64,000 nt of DNA from Candidatus Sericytochromatia bacterium S15B-MN24 CBMW_12 (lineage in GTDB: Bacteria; Cyanobacteriota; Sericytochromatia; S15B-MN24; UBA4093). Shown piece after piece: positions 22,407 to 30,793 of this stretch. The stretch is taken from contig DAZV01000048.1 in NCBI GenBank assembly GCA_002083825.1, positions 20,814-84,813 on the forward strand, read 5' to 3'. The position numbers and the translations under genes are program-made. Each line of letters begins with the position of its first letter. Within the stretch, counting starts at the first letter, position 1. The notes under the pieces were generated by a model that searched no databases, had not been told where the DNA came from, and saw nothing but the letters and a program-made list of their open reading frames with translations.

Positions 22407-23234
22407 TTAGATTTGGACATTGAAGGTGCGAAGCACGTCGTTGAGCGAGGTCTTCTTGTCGGTGGACGCCTTGCGCTGGCCGATGATCAGGGCGCAGGGA
22501 ACGTTGAAGGTCCCGGCGGGGAAGTCCTTGGGCATGGTGCCGGGGATGACGACCGAGCGTGCGGGAACCCGCCCCTTGGTGATGACGGGTTCGGAACCCG
22601 TGACGTCGACGATGGGGGTGCTGGAGGTCAGCACGACGTTGGCGCCGAGCACGGCTTCCTCTTCGACCACGACTCCCTCGACGACGATGCAGCGCGAGCC
22701 GATGAAGGCGCCGTCCTCGATGATCACGGGGCTGGCCGTGGGCGGCTCCAGGACGCCGCCGATCCCCACTCCGCCCGAAAGGTGGACTCCGCTTCCGATC
22801 TGCGCGCACGATCCGACCGTGGCCCAGGTGTCGACCATGGTTCCGGCTCCGACGTAGGCCCCGATGTTGACGTAGCCCGGCATCAGGATGACTCCGGGCT
22901 CGAGAAACGACCCGTAGCGGGCGATACCGGGCGGGACGACCCGGACTCCGGCCTTGGCGTAGTCGCGCTTGACGGGAACCTTGTCATGGAACTCGAGGCC
23001 GCCGACTTCCATGGTCTCCAGGGGGCGGATGGCGAAGTAGAGGAGGATGGCTTCCTTGACCCAGGCGTTGACCTGCCACTGGCCGTCGGTTTTCTGGGCG
23101 ACGCGAAGTTCGCCGCGGTCGAGGCGAGCGATGGTCTCCTCGATGGCTTCGCGCGTGGCGGCGTCCTTGAGGCGATCGCGATCCTGAAAAGCCGACTGGA
23201 TGAGGGATTGCAGGTCGTGGGCGGTGGTCGTCAT
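22407..23234 (-). CDS. dapD: Tetrahydrodipicolinate N-succinyltransferase
   Basis: A 275-residue left-handed beta-helix acyltransferase. Hexapeptide repeats run from about 110 to 230 (ARYGSFLEPGVILMPGYVNIGAYVGAGTMVDTWATVGSCAQIG). The N-terminal helical domain and the C-terminal ALIIGQRKASTDKKTSLNDVLR match DapD. It uses succinyl-CoA in lysine and peptidoglycan precursor synthesis. ATG 23234 follows GGAGGAACG; upstream in-frame codons are not supported. It is the first gene of the dapD-dapE-aminotransferase set, separated from dapE by the repeat insertion. Confidence 0.96.
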   Translation of the reverse strand: MTTTAHDLQSLIQSAFQDRDRLKDAATREAIEETIARLDRGELRVAQKTDGQWQVNAWVKEAILLYFAIRPLETMEVGGLEFHDKVPVKRDYAKAGVRVVPPGIARYGSFLEPGVILMPGYVNIGAYVGAGTMVDTWATVGSCAQIGSGVHLSGGVGIGGVLEPPTASPVIIEDGAFIGSRCIVVEGVVVEEEAVLGANVVLTSSTPIVDVTGSEPVITKGRVPARSVVIPGTMPKDFPAGTFNVPCALIIGQRKASTDKKTSLNDVLRTFNVQI

Positions 23235-23309
23235 CGTTCCTCCGAGCATCATGGGGGCATGGTCATTATAGCTCAAGCCGCCTGATGAGAGATTTGGCTT
23301 CCGTGGGTC

Positions 23310-23492
23310 GTGTCGTTCGACGTACCGACCCGGACCGTCCACCTGAGTCAGCTCTTTCGCTGGTATCGCCGTGACTTCGGAGATCCGGTGGCCTTCGTCG
23401 GGCCTTACCTCGCCGAGGAGCGTGCGGCCGCGTTGGCGGCCATCGGGCCCTCGCCGCGGCTCCGCTTCATGCCATGGGACTGGACGCCGTGA
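23310..23492 (+). pseudogene. C-terminal fragment of a DUF547 protein
   Basis: Sixty codons encode DVPTRTVHLSQLFRWYRRDFG, a short spacer and RLRFMPWDWTP before a stop, which is the usual C-terminal end of DUF547 proteins (papain-like fold, usually over 250 residues). The upstream in-frame codons contain two stops at 23283-23288, and nothing resembling the catalytic N-terminal part is present. It has high GC third positions, so decay is recent or the fragment arrived by rearrangement. Confidence 0.7.
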
Positions 23493-23508
23493 GCGGGGGA
23501 CGGTCCCG

Positions 23509-25677
23509 TCAGAGGCCCGACGGTCGGAACGCGGCATCGCTCAGGTGTACCCCCAGGGGGACTGAAGCGCCTCGGACCTCGATCCGGGCCAGCTTGGTGC
23601 CATCCCGTCGGAAGTCCACCTCAAGGCGGTCGGCTCCGAAGTGCAAGCCCGAGATCCGGACGTCGCCCAGCCAATCCGGCAGGACCGGGTAGGCCCACAG
23701 CATGGTGGAGGCGGCATCCGCTTCCAGTCCCAAGAGCGCCTGGACCAGTTGGAACACGGCCCCCGCGGCCCACGCCTGTGGTACGTTGGCCTTGCTGTAC
23801 TGCACGGGGAAGCTGCACTCTTCCCAGCGCTGCAACCCCGCGAAGAGCTCGGGTAAGCGGTACCCTTGGAAGCAAGCTGCCGCGTCCAGGATCGCCTTCG
23901 CGACTTGCGCCGCCGCCGCGTGCCCGCCGTAGCGGACCATCCCCTTGGCGATCAGCGAATTGTCATGGGGCCAGACGGATCCCCGCTGGTACTCGTAGGG
24001 GTTGTAAGCGGGGTGGAGGCGGGACAGGGTGCGAATCCCCCAGCCGCTGAACATGTCGGGCATCAGCAGCCGAGCGGTCACCCGGCGCGCGCGCTCGACG
24101 GTGGGCAAGCCACTCCAGAGCAGGTGCCCGGCGTTGGATGCGACCGTCGAGACCAGGCGTTTCCGGGCATCCAGGCATAGCCCGTAGGTTCCCTCCGATT
24201 CGATCCAGAAGGCTTCCTCGACCCTCCGGCGCAGGGTCTCGGCCTGGGTCCGCAACTCGGCGGCCCGGTCCAGTTGCCCCAGTCGCTCGAAGATCGCCGC
24301 CATCCGGCGCTTGGCGTCGAAGACGTAGCCTTGCAGCTCCACCAGGGCTATCGGGGGATCCACGAGACGGCCCTCCGAGTCGACGATTGCGTCGCCAGCG
24401 TCCTTCCACCCCATGTTGCGGTAGCCGTCGGGGGCCCTGGTCGCGTATTCCTGGAACCCGTCTCCGTCTCGATCGCCTTCGGTGTCGATCCACCGCAAGC
24501 ATGCCTCGGCGGCGGGCAAGCAACTCCGGACCATGTCGAGGTCGCCGCTCCAGCCGTAGGCTTCGGAGAGCGTGATGAGGAAGAGGATGCTGGCATCGGC
24601 AGTCCCGAAGTACGGCCGGTGAGGGATCAGGCCATTGGTGGCTAGGGGGCCTACGCGCAACTCGTGGAGGATCTTGCCCGGCTCCATGTCCCGGCCGGGA
24701 TCATGCTGCTGCGCCTGATAGGTGCTGAGGCGTTTGAGGGCTCCCCAGGCGAGCGTCGGGTTGACGATTATGGCCTGCATCGCGGTCAGCAAGCTGTCGC
24801 GCCCGAATAGGGCCACGAACCACGGCAATCCCGCGACGGGAACCCAGAGCTCCTCGGAGACGTCCTGCACGTACATGCGCATGGCCCCGAGATCCTCGAC
24901 CGATCGCTCCCAGACCTGATCGAGGACCGGATACGATGAACGCAAGGAGGTCGCCTCCGTGCGCCAGTGGCGTTCCTTGCGGTCCATGGGCGTGTCCGCG
25001 TGCTCGAACTGGTAGCAGTCGTACGACGTCACGAGCACCTCGCCGTTCGCCAGGACCGGCTCGACGTAAAGGCACGTGTGCCAACTCGCCCCGGGCGCGA
25101 GATCGAAGGAAAAGGTCAAGCATCCGTTCGCGTAGTCCATGGGCGAGTCGTTGCGATCGGCTCGCACCCGTACTCCCCGCGCGAAGCGCTCCCAGGCGAA
25201 CGAGGTCGTCAGGGTGGTGGCGGTCGGATCCCAGCTCGTCGCCAGGTGCCCATGGCGCCGCAACCGCTCGGTTTTCACCTCGAAGATGTCGGCAAAGTCG
25301 GATTCCAAACGGATCTCCAGCTGCAAGCGTACCGGCACCGAGGCGTAGTTCGTGAGGTCATAGTCCTCGTGCAGGCCCTCCCCGAGAGTTCGGCTGAGCA
25401 CCAGACCCAGGGAATTGGGCGCCATGCTCGAGCCATCCGACTCCAACTCGGGGTTGGTGAAGAATGCCTGGTACGCGAAGTAGGTGAGCGTGCTTGCCGT
25501 CAGCAGTTCGCAAGCACACCCATTCAGGCGAAACTGGTGAGAGGAGATGAAGCGCGTATCCTCGGCGAACAGGCCATGGGCGTCGTCAGGCCGGATGTCT
25601 CCTTTCCGGTCGAAGACCATGAAGGTTCGACCATGGTTGATCGTCAAGTCCGGGGGACCGATCGCGTTCTGCAGCAT
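23509..25677 (-). CDS. Glycogen debranching-type enzyme (amylo-alpha-1,6-glucosidase family)
   Basis: A 722-residue protein. Residues 10-215 match the GDE N-terminal bis domain (FMVFDRKGDIRPDDAHGLFAEDTRFISSHQFRLNG). Residues about 250-690 form an (alpha/alpha)6 barrel of the GH15/GH133 clan: AGLPWFVALFGRDSLLTAMQA, DGFQEYATRAPDGYRNMGWKDAGDAIV with acidic residues of the active site, and RGSVWPHDNSLIAKGM. Members act on alpha-1,6 branches or unusual glucosides in the cytoplasm. The start at 25677 follows CAGGAGG. The gene stands alone, preceded by a hairpin and T-run on its own strand. Confidence 0.88.
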   Translation of the reverse strand: MLQNAIGPPDLTINHGRTFMVFDRKGDIRPDDAHGLFAEDTRFISSHQFRLNGCACELLTASTLTYFAYQAFFTNPELESDGSSMAPNSLGLVLSRTLGEGLHEDYDLTNYASVPVRLQLEIRLESDFADIFEVKTERLRRHGHLATSWDPTATTLTTSFAWERFARGVRVRADRNDSPMDYANGCLTFSFDLAPGASWHTCLYVEPVLANGEVLVTSYDCYQFEHADTPMDRKERHWRTEATSLRSSYPVLDQVWERSVEDLGAMRMYVQDVSEELWVPVAGLPWFVALFGRDSLLTAMQAIIVNPTLAWGALKRLSTYQAQQHDPGRDMEPGKILHELRVGPLATNGLIPHRPYFGTADASILFLITLSEAYGWSGDLDMVRSCLPAAEACLRWIDTEGDRDGDGFQEYATRAPDGYRNMGWKDAGDAIVDSEGRLVDPPIALVELQGYVFDAKRRMAAIFERLGQLDRAAELRTQAETLRRRVEEAFWIESEGTYGLCLDARKRLVSTVASNAGHLLWSGLPTVERARRVTARLLMPDMFSGWGIRTLSRLHPAYNPYEYQRGSVWPHDNSLIAKGMVRYGGHAAAAQVAKAILDAAACFQGYRLPELFAGLQRWEECSFPVQYSKANVPQAWAAGAVFQLVQALLGLEADAASTMLWAYPVLPDWLGDVRISGLHFGADRLEVDFRRDGTKLARIEVRGASVPLGVHLSDAAFRPSGL

Positions 25678-25797
25678 GATGGCCTCCTGCCGTGAAGCCC
25701 CCGTTCATGGGCGCGCCGTCATCGCATCCTTGTTTCTCCGTCAAGTCTCGGCGACATCAGCATCATGAGAGCCACGCACCTGAACGCAAACAATCGA

Positions 25798-25830
25798 TCG
25801 GAAAAAAAACCGCTTAACATGAGAAGCGTT
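25798..25830 (-). terminator. Hairpin plus T8 in the leader of the debranching gene
   Basis: On the minus strand CGCTT pairs with AAGCG around eight bases and is followed by G and eight T residues. There is no minus-strand gene to its right, so it lies about 120-150 bases ahead of the start at 25677. It could attenuate a longer leader or end a small RNA. The stem is short. Confidence 0.35.
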
Positions 25831-26039
25831 CATCCTCGGGAGGCCTGAAGCTCACCCCGCGCAGCAAGACGGCTGCTTCACGTCCGTGGCAAGGGCCCCG
25901 GAGGGGGCGACGCCGTCATATCCTGGGAGCAGGATTCCATCAGGCCCTGGGGGGATTCACGCGCGAGTCGAAGCCATCCGATTCGTCGGACACGGGTATG
26001 AGGAACATGGTGTATTGCGACGCTCTCCGAGAAAGGTGC

Positions 26040-27206
26040 ATGATGTCGATCTACCTGAGCGGCAAGGAGCCTCTGCAAGTGGAACCCTTTCTGCCGGCGT
26101 CCTTCGCTCCGTCGATCGCCGCGCCCGTGGGGAAATTCGCTCCAGCAGGCCTACCCCAGGCCTTCCCCTCGCCGACGTCTCCCGATGCCGAGGCCGTCTC
26201 CTTCTGGTTTCGCCTCCTCGAAGCCCTCGACGACCCGCGCCAGAAAGACGGTCTCACTGCCCGCCAGCTGGCTCGGAAGCTCAACCTCGAGCATCAGGAA
26301 AGCGCGATCGCCGGCTTGCTTCAGATGCTCGCCGACCGCCGCGATCTCGTCCGCAAAGCCTCCCAGCCGCCCCGCTACCGCCCGCAGGCCTTGGCGCGCA
26401 GCCTGCCCGTCTACCTCCGCGAAGAAGCTCACCGCTCGGGTGCCGCCTGGGAGCAGTTCGACCTCGCCGCCCTCGCCTTCGCCGACCAGCCCCGAGCCCT
26501 GGAGTGGAGCGCCCTCAAGGAAGCCTTCTTCTCTCTGATCGAGTCCCTACCGGCCTGGCCCGAATCCGTCCTTCGCGAAGCCAAGCTCAACGCCGAACGC
26601 TGGGTCGGTCCAGCCGCAAACGTAACGCCCCCGAGCTTTCTGGCCAAGGAAGACGACTACGCGGCCCTGCGCGCCGAGATCGATCGCCTGAACGCCGAGA
26701 ACGCAAGGCTGAAAACCCTGCAGCGTCAGCAACCCGACGATCAGACCGGGCGCAAGGGAGAGCTCCAGCGCCGGCTCGACGTCCTGGAGCGTGAGAACGG
26801 GACGTTGCGCCAGGAGGTCTCCTCGTTGCGTTCCGACCTCGAAGGGTTCATGGAGTCCGCCCAGCAGCCCGAGAACCACAAATTCCTGGAGGGTTCGGGT
26901 CGCGGTCCCCTGCCGGCCTCGCTGCCCGCGAGCGAGATCGCCAGGATGCGCAAGCTGATTCTCGCCACCAAGGCCAGCCCGGACGTTCAGCTCGCGATGG
27001 TGCGCGCGCTCGGTGAACTGCATGCCGCTCCCACGGCCTTCCAGCGCTTGACCTCGATGGCCTTCAAGGAGCATCGCTTCGACTCGGTCTGGCGGGTGCG
27101 CGTCCTGAACTACCGGATCGTCTACGGCTTGCGGGGGGCCTTGCCCGAGGTCCTCGAGATCGAGGTTCGCGGCAAGGTCTACGCGGAGGCCGTCAAGAAG
27201 CTCTGA
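26040..27206 (+). CDS. Unknown coiled-coil protein with RelE-like C-terminus
   Basis: 388 residues from ATG 26040 (a second ATG follows) behind AAAGG. Residues about 60-130 resemble a winged helix (DGLTARQLARKLNLEHQESAIAGLLQMLADRRDLVRKASQPPRYRP). Residues about 200-275 are coiled coil (LRAEIDRLNAENARLKTL). The end, FKEHRFDSVWRVRVLNYRIVYGLRGALPEVLEIEVRGKVYAEA, follows the strand order of RelE/ParE toxins (RVRVGDYRVIY...R.EAY). I do not know of a family with this combination. A role as regulator or ribosome-directed protein is inference. Confidence 0.7.
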   Translation: MMSIYLSGKEPLQVEPFLPASFAPSIAAPVGKFAPAGLPQAFPSPTSPDAEAVSFWFRLLEALDDPRQKDGLTARQLARKLNLEHQESAIAGLLQMLADRRDLVRKASQPPRYRPQALARSLPVYLREEAHRSGAAWEQFDLAALAFADQPRALEWSALKEAFFSLIESLPAWPESVLREAKLNAERWVGPAANVTPPSFLAKEDDYAALRAEIDRLNAENARLKTLQRQQPDDQTGRKGELQRRLDVLERENGTLRQEVSSLRSDLEGFMESAQQPENHKFLEGSGRGPLPASLPASEIARMRKLILATKASPDVQLAMVRALGELHAAPTAFQRLTSMAFKEHRFDSVWRVRVLNYRIVYGLRGALPEVLEIEVRGKVYAEAVKKL

Positions 27207-27279
27207 GGCATGTCGACCGGCCGGTCTGTGACGAAAAGCGCGAAAAGCCACGCCCCCTTACGACAAGAGGATTGAGACG

Positions 27280-28269
27280 ATGCACCGAACTTCCACCCGC
27301 ATGACCGCCCAGCACGTTGGAGTCACCCTGCTGGCTTCGGGCCTGCTGGCATCGAGTTTGCTCCTGAGCGCCTGCACGGTCACCTTCTGGGGCCCCGGTC
27401 CCGGGACGAGCACCGGAGGCAACGGCGGTCCCGGCGGCACCGCCAAGCTCGGCCTCGCCGAGAAATCCTTCAAGACGGAGGGTATCTCCGAGAGCGCGGC
27501 CGTCGTGGACGTCTGGGCCGGCTCCTACCCCGTGGCGATCTTCATGACGCCCGCGTCGGACTCGGCGCGACTGGGAGCCGGAACGCTCGATCTCAAACGC
27601 GACGGCACCTTGATCACGGCCACGCTGTCGGATGCGGGCGGAGCCGAGATCGCCAAGAAGGCCTTCGCCCTCGACGGCGACTCGAAGAAGGGCTGGGTGC
27701 AGGTCCAACAGTACGTCTGCCAGTTGATCGTGGACGATTACTACGCCCCCGGCAAGCGCATGCTCATGCGCTTCGAGAACGGCACGATCGGCACGGATGG
27801 GCAAGTCTCGGGTGAAGCGGGACTCTATGCGACGGACATCTATGCCTTCCGGAACAACGTGGAGTATGTCGGCAAGGCGGTTCCCAAGGCTTTCGCGCAC
27901 CTGGCCGGCACCTGGAAGGGCCCCCAGGAGGCCAACACCCATGGCAAGCCCGACGTGACCGTCACGATCGCCGCGGACGGCACGGTCACGGTCTCCGGCA
28001 AGGGGAACCTCGACGGCGAGGACGCCACCATCACCGCCAAGTGGGATGGGCAGGATGATTACATCATCCCCAAGTTCAAGTCCACCACCGGCGAGATCGA
28101 GATCGTGATCGACCGCCAGAAGGGTGGAGGCAGCCAGGCGCAAGGCGGTGTCAAGCTCACGGTTCCCGCCCTCTCCACCCTCGAGGGCGCCCCCATGATC
28201 AAGCAGTCCCATTCTGTACTCGAGGGCATGCGAGGTAGCCTGACCGTCAACGACCCGGTCAAGCAGTAA
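27280..28269 (+). CDS. Lipoprotein of unknown function
   Basis: 329 residues. The signal peptide ends in LLLSAC (Cys about 32), then a Gly/Pro/Thr linker. The mature region has two beta-rich halves: residues about 60-190 and 200-300 with AGTWKGPQEANTHGKPDVTVTIAADGTVTVSGKG, which resembles lipocalin-like or DUF-type sandwich domains that bind small ligands. No motif identifies a function. It starts behind AAGAGGA, 73 bases after the preceding gene. Confidence 0.75.
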   Translation: MHRTSTRMTAQHVGVTLLASGLLASSLLLSACTVTFWGPGPGTSTGGNGGPGGTAKLGLAEKSFKTEGISESAAVVDVWAGSYPVAIFMTPASDSARLGAGTLDLKRDGTLITATLSDAGGAEIAKKAFALDGDSKKGWVQVQQYVCQLIVDDYYAPGKRMLMRFENGTIGTDGQVSGEAGLYATDIYAFRNNVEYVGKAVPKAFAHLAGTWKGPQEANTHGKPDVTVTIAADGTVTVSGKGNLDGEDATITAKWDGQDDYIIPKFKSTTGEIEIVIDRQKGGGSQAQGGVKLTVPALSTLEGAPMIKQSHSVLEGMRGSLTVNDPVKQ

Positions 28270-28332
28270 ACCTCGAAGGCGTCGCCGGACGCAGGCCCCG
28301 CCAAGGTTGGCTTTCCGCCCCGAACCGCGTTA

Positions 28333-28368
28333 GAATGCCTCTTGAAAACACGCATTCAAGAGGCATTC
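28333..28368 (+). promoter_or_regulatory. Perfect 14-bp inverted repeat covering the queD ribosome binding site
   Basis: GAATGCCTCTTGAA (28333-28346) and its exact complement (28355-28368) flank an eight-base spacer and end three bases before the queD ATG. The right arm carries AAGAGG, the only Shine-Dalgarno-like bases. As RNA it would hide the ribosome binding site; as DNA it could be an operator. It does not match the preQ1 riboswitch classes I know. Confidence 0.65.
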
Positions 28369-28371
28369 TCA

Positions 28372-28719
28372 ATGTACAAGCTCACCAAGCGGCTCAAGTT
28401 CGAGGCCGCCCACCGGATCCCGGGCCACCCCGGGAAGTGCCACAACCTTCACGGCCATACCTACCTGGTCGATGTGGAGGTCGCAGGCGCTTCCCTCGAC
28501 GAACTGGGCATCCTGATCGACTTCAACCGGCTCAAGGAACTCGAAAAGCTCCTTCCCGATCATACCTACCTCAACGAATCCCTCCCCGAGGGAACGGCCA
28601 CCACGGCCGAAGGCCTCAGTGCCTACTTCTTCCGGCGCTTCAAGGGCGAAATCCCGCAGCTCGTCTCCGTCACCGTCCATGAAGGTCCCAACTCCTGGTG
28701 CCGCTTCGAGGAGGCCTAG
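28372..28719 (+). CDS. queD: 6-carboxytetrahydropterin synthase
   Basis: A 115-residue QueD. Zinc ligands are His in FEAAHRI and the HNLHGHTY pair, with the catalytic Cys in GKCHNLHGH and the terminal VHEGPNSWCRFEE with its substrate Glu. It converts 7,8-dihydroneopterin triphosphate to 6-carboxytetrahydropterin in queuosine/7-deazaguanine synthesis. ATG 28372 (MYKLTKRLKFEAAHR) is preferred over an upstream TTG that lies in the inverted repeat. queE follows one base after its stop. Confidence 0.95.
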   Translation: MYKLTKRLKFEAAHRIPGHPGKCHNLHGHTYLVDVEVAGASLDELGILIDFNRLKELEKLLPDHTYLNESLPEGTATTAEGLSAYFFRRFKGEIPQLVSVTVHEGPNSWCRFEEA

Positions 28720-28720
28720 C

Positions 28721-29419
28721 TTGGCGACCCAGGCTCCGGGCGCGACCTACGAGGTCACCGAGATCTTCACCAGCATCCAGGGAGAGGGCATGCGGATCGG
28801 CATGCCTTCGACCTTCGTGCGGCTGAGCCGCTGCAACCTCGCGTGCGCGTTTTGCGATACGACGTACTCCTGGAAGGCGGGGGAGATGGTGGAGCCGACC
28901 GTGATGACCCCCGAGCAGATCCTCGCGGAGGTGCATGCCCCGGACGTGGTGCTCACGGGCGGCGAGCCGATGCTGCAACAGCTGTCGCCGTTGCTCGAAC
29001 TCCTGGAAGGGAGCTTCGTCACGGTGGAGACCAACGGGACCATGTTCCGGCCGGATCCTCGGGTGGGGCTTTGGAGCGTGAGCCCCAAGCTCGGCAGCTC
29101 GGGGCAGAAACCCAACAAGCGGGTGCTTCGGGAATACGTCGCGCAGGTATCCGATCGGCTGCAACTCAAGTTCGTGGTCGGCGGCCGCGAAGACGTCTCG
29201 GCGGTAAAGGACTTGCTAGGCGAGCTTCCCGGTGCGACGGCGGTGCCGATCGTTCTCCAGCCGGTGGGCATCCCGGGCGAGAGCCGGGATGCTTACTGCG
29301 AGAAGCTGGCACGGCTGATCGAGACGGAGATCCTGCCAGATCCGTTCTGGGAGGCGTATGCGCTAAGAGTGCTGCCGCAGTTTCACAAGCTGCTCTGGGG
29401 AGAGACCCGGGGCATCTGA
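28721..29419 (+). CDS. queE: 7-carboxy-7-deazaguanine synthase (radical SAM)
   Basis: A 232-residue radical SAM enzyme. The cluster motif is CNLACAFC (Cx3Cx2C), preceded by FTSIQGEGMRIGMPSTFVRLSRC; GGEPMLQ and VETNGT follow. It contracts 6-carboxytetrahydropterin to 7-carboxy-7-deazaguanine, the step after QueD. The TTG start at 28721 has GAGGAGG six bases upstream, at the end of queD. The other queuosine genes (queC, queF) are not in the window. Confidence 0.95.
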   Translation: MATQAPGATYEVTEIFTSIQGEGMRIGMPSTFVRLSRCNLACAFCDTTYSWKAGEMVEPTVMTPEQILAEVHAPDVVLTGGEPMLQQLSPLLELLEGSFVTVETNGTMFRPDPRVGLWSVSPKLGSSGQKPNKRVLREYVAQVSDRLQLKFVVGGREDVSAVKDLLGELPGATAVPIVLQPVGIPGESRDAYCEKLARLIETEILPDPFWEAYALRVLPQFHKLLWGETRGI

Positions 29420-29439
29420 GTCCCGAGCAAGAACGCCGT

Positions 29440-29522
29440 GGCTTCCCCTAAATCCCCCCCATCGCTAGGCGCAGCCCCACTGGGCCCGCAGGCCCAATGG
29501 GGGCGGATTAACGGAAGATTAG
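29440..29522. repeat. Dispersed repeat family A, inverted copy
   Basis: It has the core TGGGCCCGCAGGCCCA, the ATCGCTAGGCGCAGCC block and GGATTAACGGAAGAT, on the opposite strand to the 22-kb copies seen along the plus strand. It fills the gap between convergent queE and the DUF155-like gene and may serve as their shared transcription end. Confidence 0.8.
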
Positions 29523-29526
29523 GGGG

Positions 29527-30651
29527 CTAGTGCGAGGGGAGGATGAGGAGAAGGACGATCTCGATGGCGATCAGGATGATGATCGTCCACTCCAGGAAGA
29601 CCGAGCGCCCGATGTCGAGACTGTCGGTGAGCACCTCGTAGATCTGGCGGGCGCTGCGAAGTTTGCGCTCGATCGACTCCTCCCAGTCCTTGAGCCGGAG
29701 CCGGTCGGATATCGAACGGTAGACCCGGGCCGAGTAGAGATCTCCGATGATCTTGAGGGAGTTCTCGATCTGATCTTTGAGCTCGACCACGTCCACCATG
29801 AGCGTGAGCAGCCGGTGCGAGGTCGGCCGGTAACGGTTGTGCAACCAGTACTTCCAGCCCGAGGCGGGGCCATTCTCGACCTCGTGGTAGATCCGGTCGA
29901 GCTCTCGATCGAGCAGGGAGTCGTAGTAGCGAAGCTCGAGTAGCTCGCAGTTGGCGAATTCCAGGATGTCGACGTGCTCGCTGGAGCCCTCGTGGTCGTA
30001 GACCAGGGCGGCGTTCCAGTCGATCACCACCAGGTCGTCGTCGAAGTAGGAGATGCGCTGGCGAAGCGTCTCGATCTGCTCGGACGGCGAGAGCGCCTTT
30101 TCCTCGCCCCGGATCAGCTGGGCGATGTCGGCGCCATGGTCGGCCAGCAACTGGCGAGCCGAGAGCGGTTCCACTCCCTCGAAGGACTCGATGTAGAAGA
30201 TGGTGTAGTCCTCTTCGAGGACCTCGCCGTAGGGGTTTTTCAGGCCGGGGGCGAGCTTGGGGCGGATCTCCGCGAGCAACTGGCGGGAGAGCACCTCGAG
30301 CGCGGAGTTGTCGACGAAGCATGGGGCTTGCTTCACGAGGTCGTCCCAGCACTTCGGGAGGTCGATTTCCCAGCGGATCGAGACCACTCCGAAGTCGAAG
30401 ATCTTGGCGACGGCACGGCCGGGGATCTGTTCGTCGGGTCGCAGGCCAAGCATGCGCTCGCCAAGCGGCAGGGAGACCGGGGGGTTGATGAATTGGATGT
30501 ACTCGGGAGCCGCTCGCCGGGAGATGAGACGGGTCGTCTTTGACTGCCCTTCCCAGAGGCGCCGGACGTGGTCGAGATCGATCGTGTCGGCTACCGCGAA
30601 AAGGTGGTAGACGAGGATGCGGCCTTGGCGGAGTCGTAACGGCGTGGTCAT
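29527..30651 (-). CDS. DUF155/RMD1-like membrane-anchored protein
   Basis: About 374 residues from ATG 30651; a GTG nine codons upstream is possible. The C-terminal half carries the RMD1/DUF155 signature region (VDILEFANCELLELRYYDSLLDRELDRIYHEVE, then LHNRYRPTSHRLLTLMVDVVELKDQIENSLKIIGD). A single transmembrane helix closes the protein (FLEWTIIILIAIEIVLLLILP). Yeast RMD1 relatives act in mitochondrial or meiotic division; the bacterial role is unknown. The N-terminal half is alpha/beta with an acidic stretch around 190-230. Confidence 0.75.
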   Translation of the reverse strand: MTTPLRLRQGRILVYHLFAVADTIDLDHVRRLWEGQSKTTRLISRRAAPEYIQFINPPVSLPLGERMLGLRPDEQIPGRAVAKIFDFGVVSIRWEIDLPKCWDDLVKQAPCFVDNSALEVLSRQLLAEIRPKLAPGLKNPYGEVLEEDYTIFYIESFEGVEPLSARQLLADHGADIAQLIRGEEKALSPSEQIETLRQRISYFDDDLVVIDWNAALVYDHEGSSEHVDILEFANCELLELRYYDSLLDRELDRIYHEVENGPASGWKYWLHNRYRPTSHRLLTLMVDVVELKDQIENSLKIIGDLYSARVYRSISDRLRLKDWEESIERKLRSARQIYEVLTDSLDIGRSVFLEWTIIILIAIEIVLLLILPSH

Positions 30652-30730
30652 GGAGTCAGCATATCCGAGGCGAATCACATTGTCGATCGATCGGGTCCAA
30701 AATGCCCCGACCTGCTTAGCCGGGGCTCAT

Positions 30731-30760
30731 TTGCCAGCCTCAGTCCCGACCCCCTATAAT
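30731..30760 (+). promoter_or_regulatory. Promoter of the bamA-lpx cluster
   Basis: TTGCCA (30731-30736) and a perfect TATAAT (30755-30760) are 18 bases apart, 34 bases before the bamA start. It is the best promoter match ahead of the whole envelope cluster. Confidence 0.75.
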
Positions 30761-30793
30761 GACGCAACCCTGAACGCTAGAAAGGTCCGTACC

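Noticed and set aside
22166..22420. DapE N-terminal extension of 85 residues as a real domain
   Set aside because: The residues are two translations of an intergenic repeat that also occurs outside genes. I kept the repeat as a finding but not as part of the protein.
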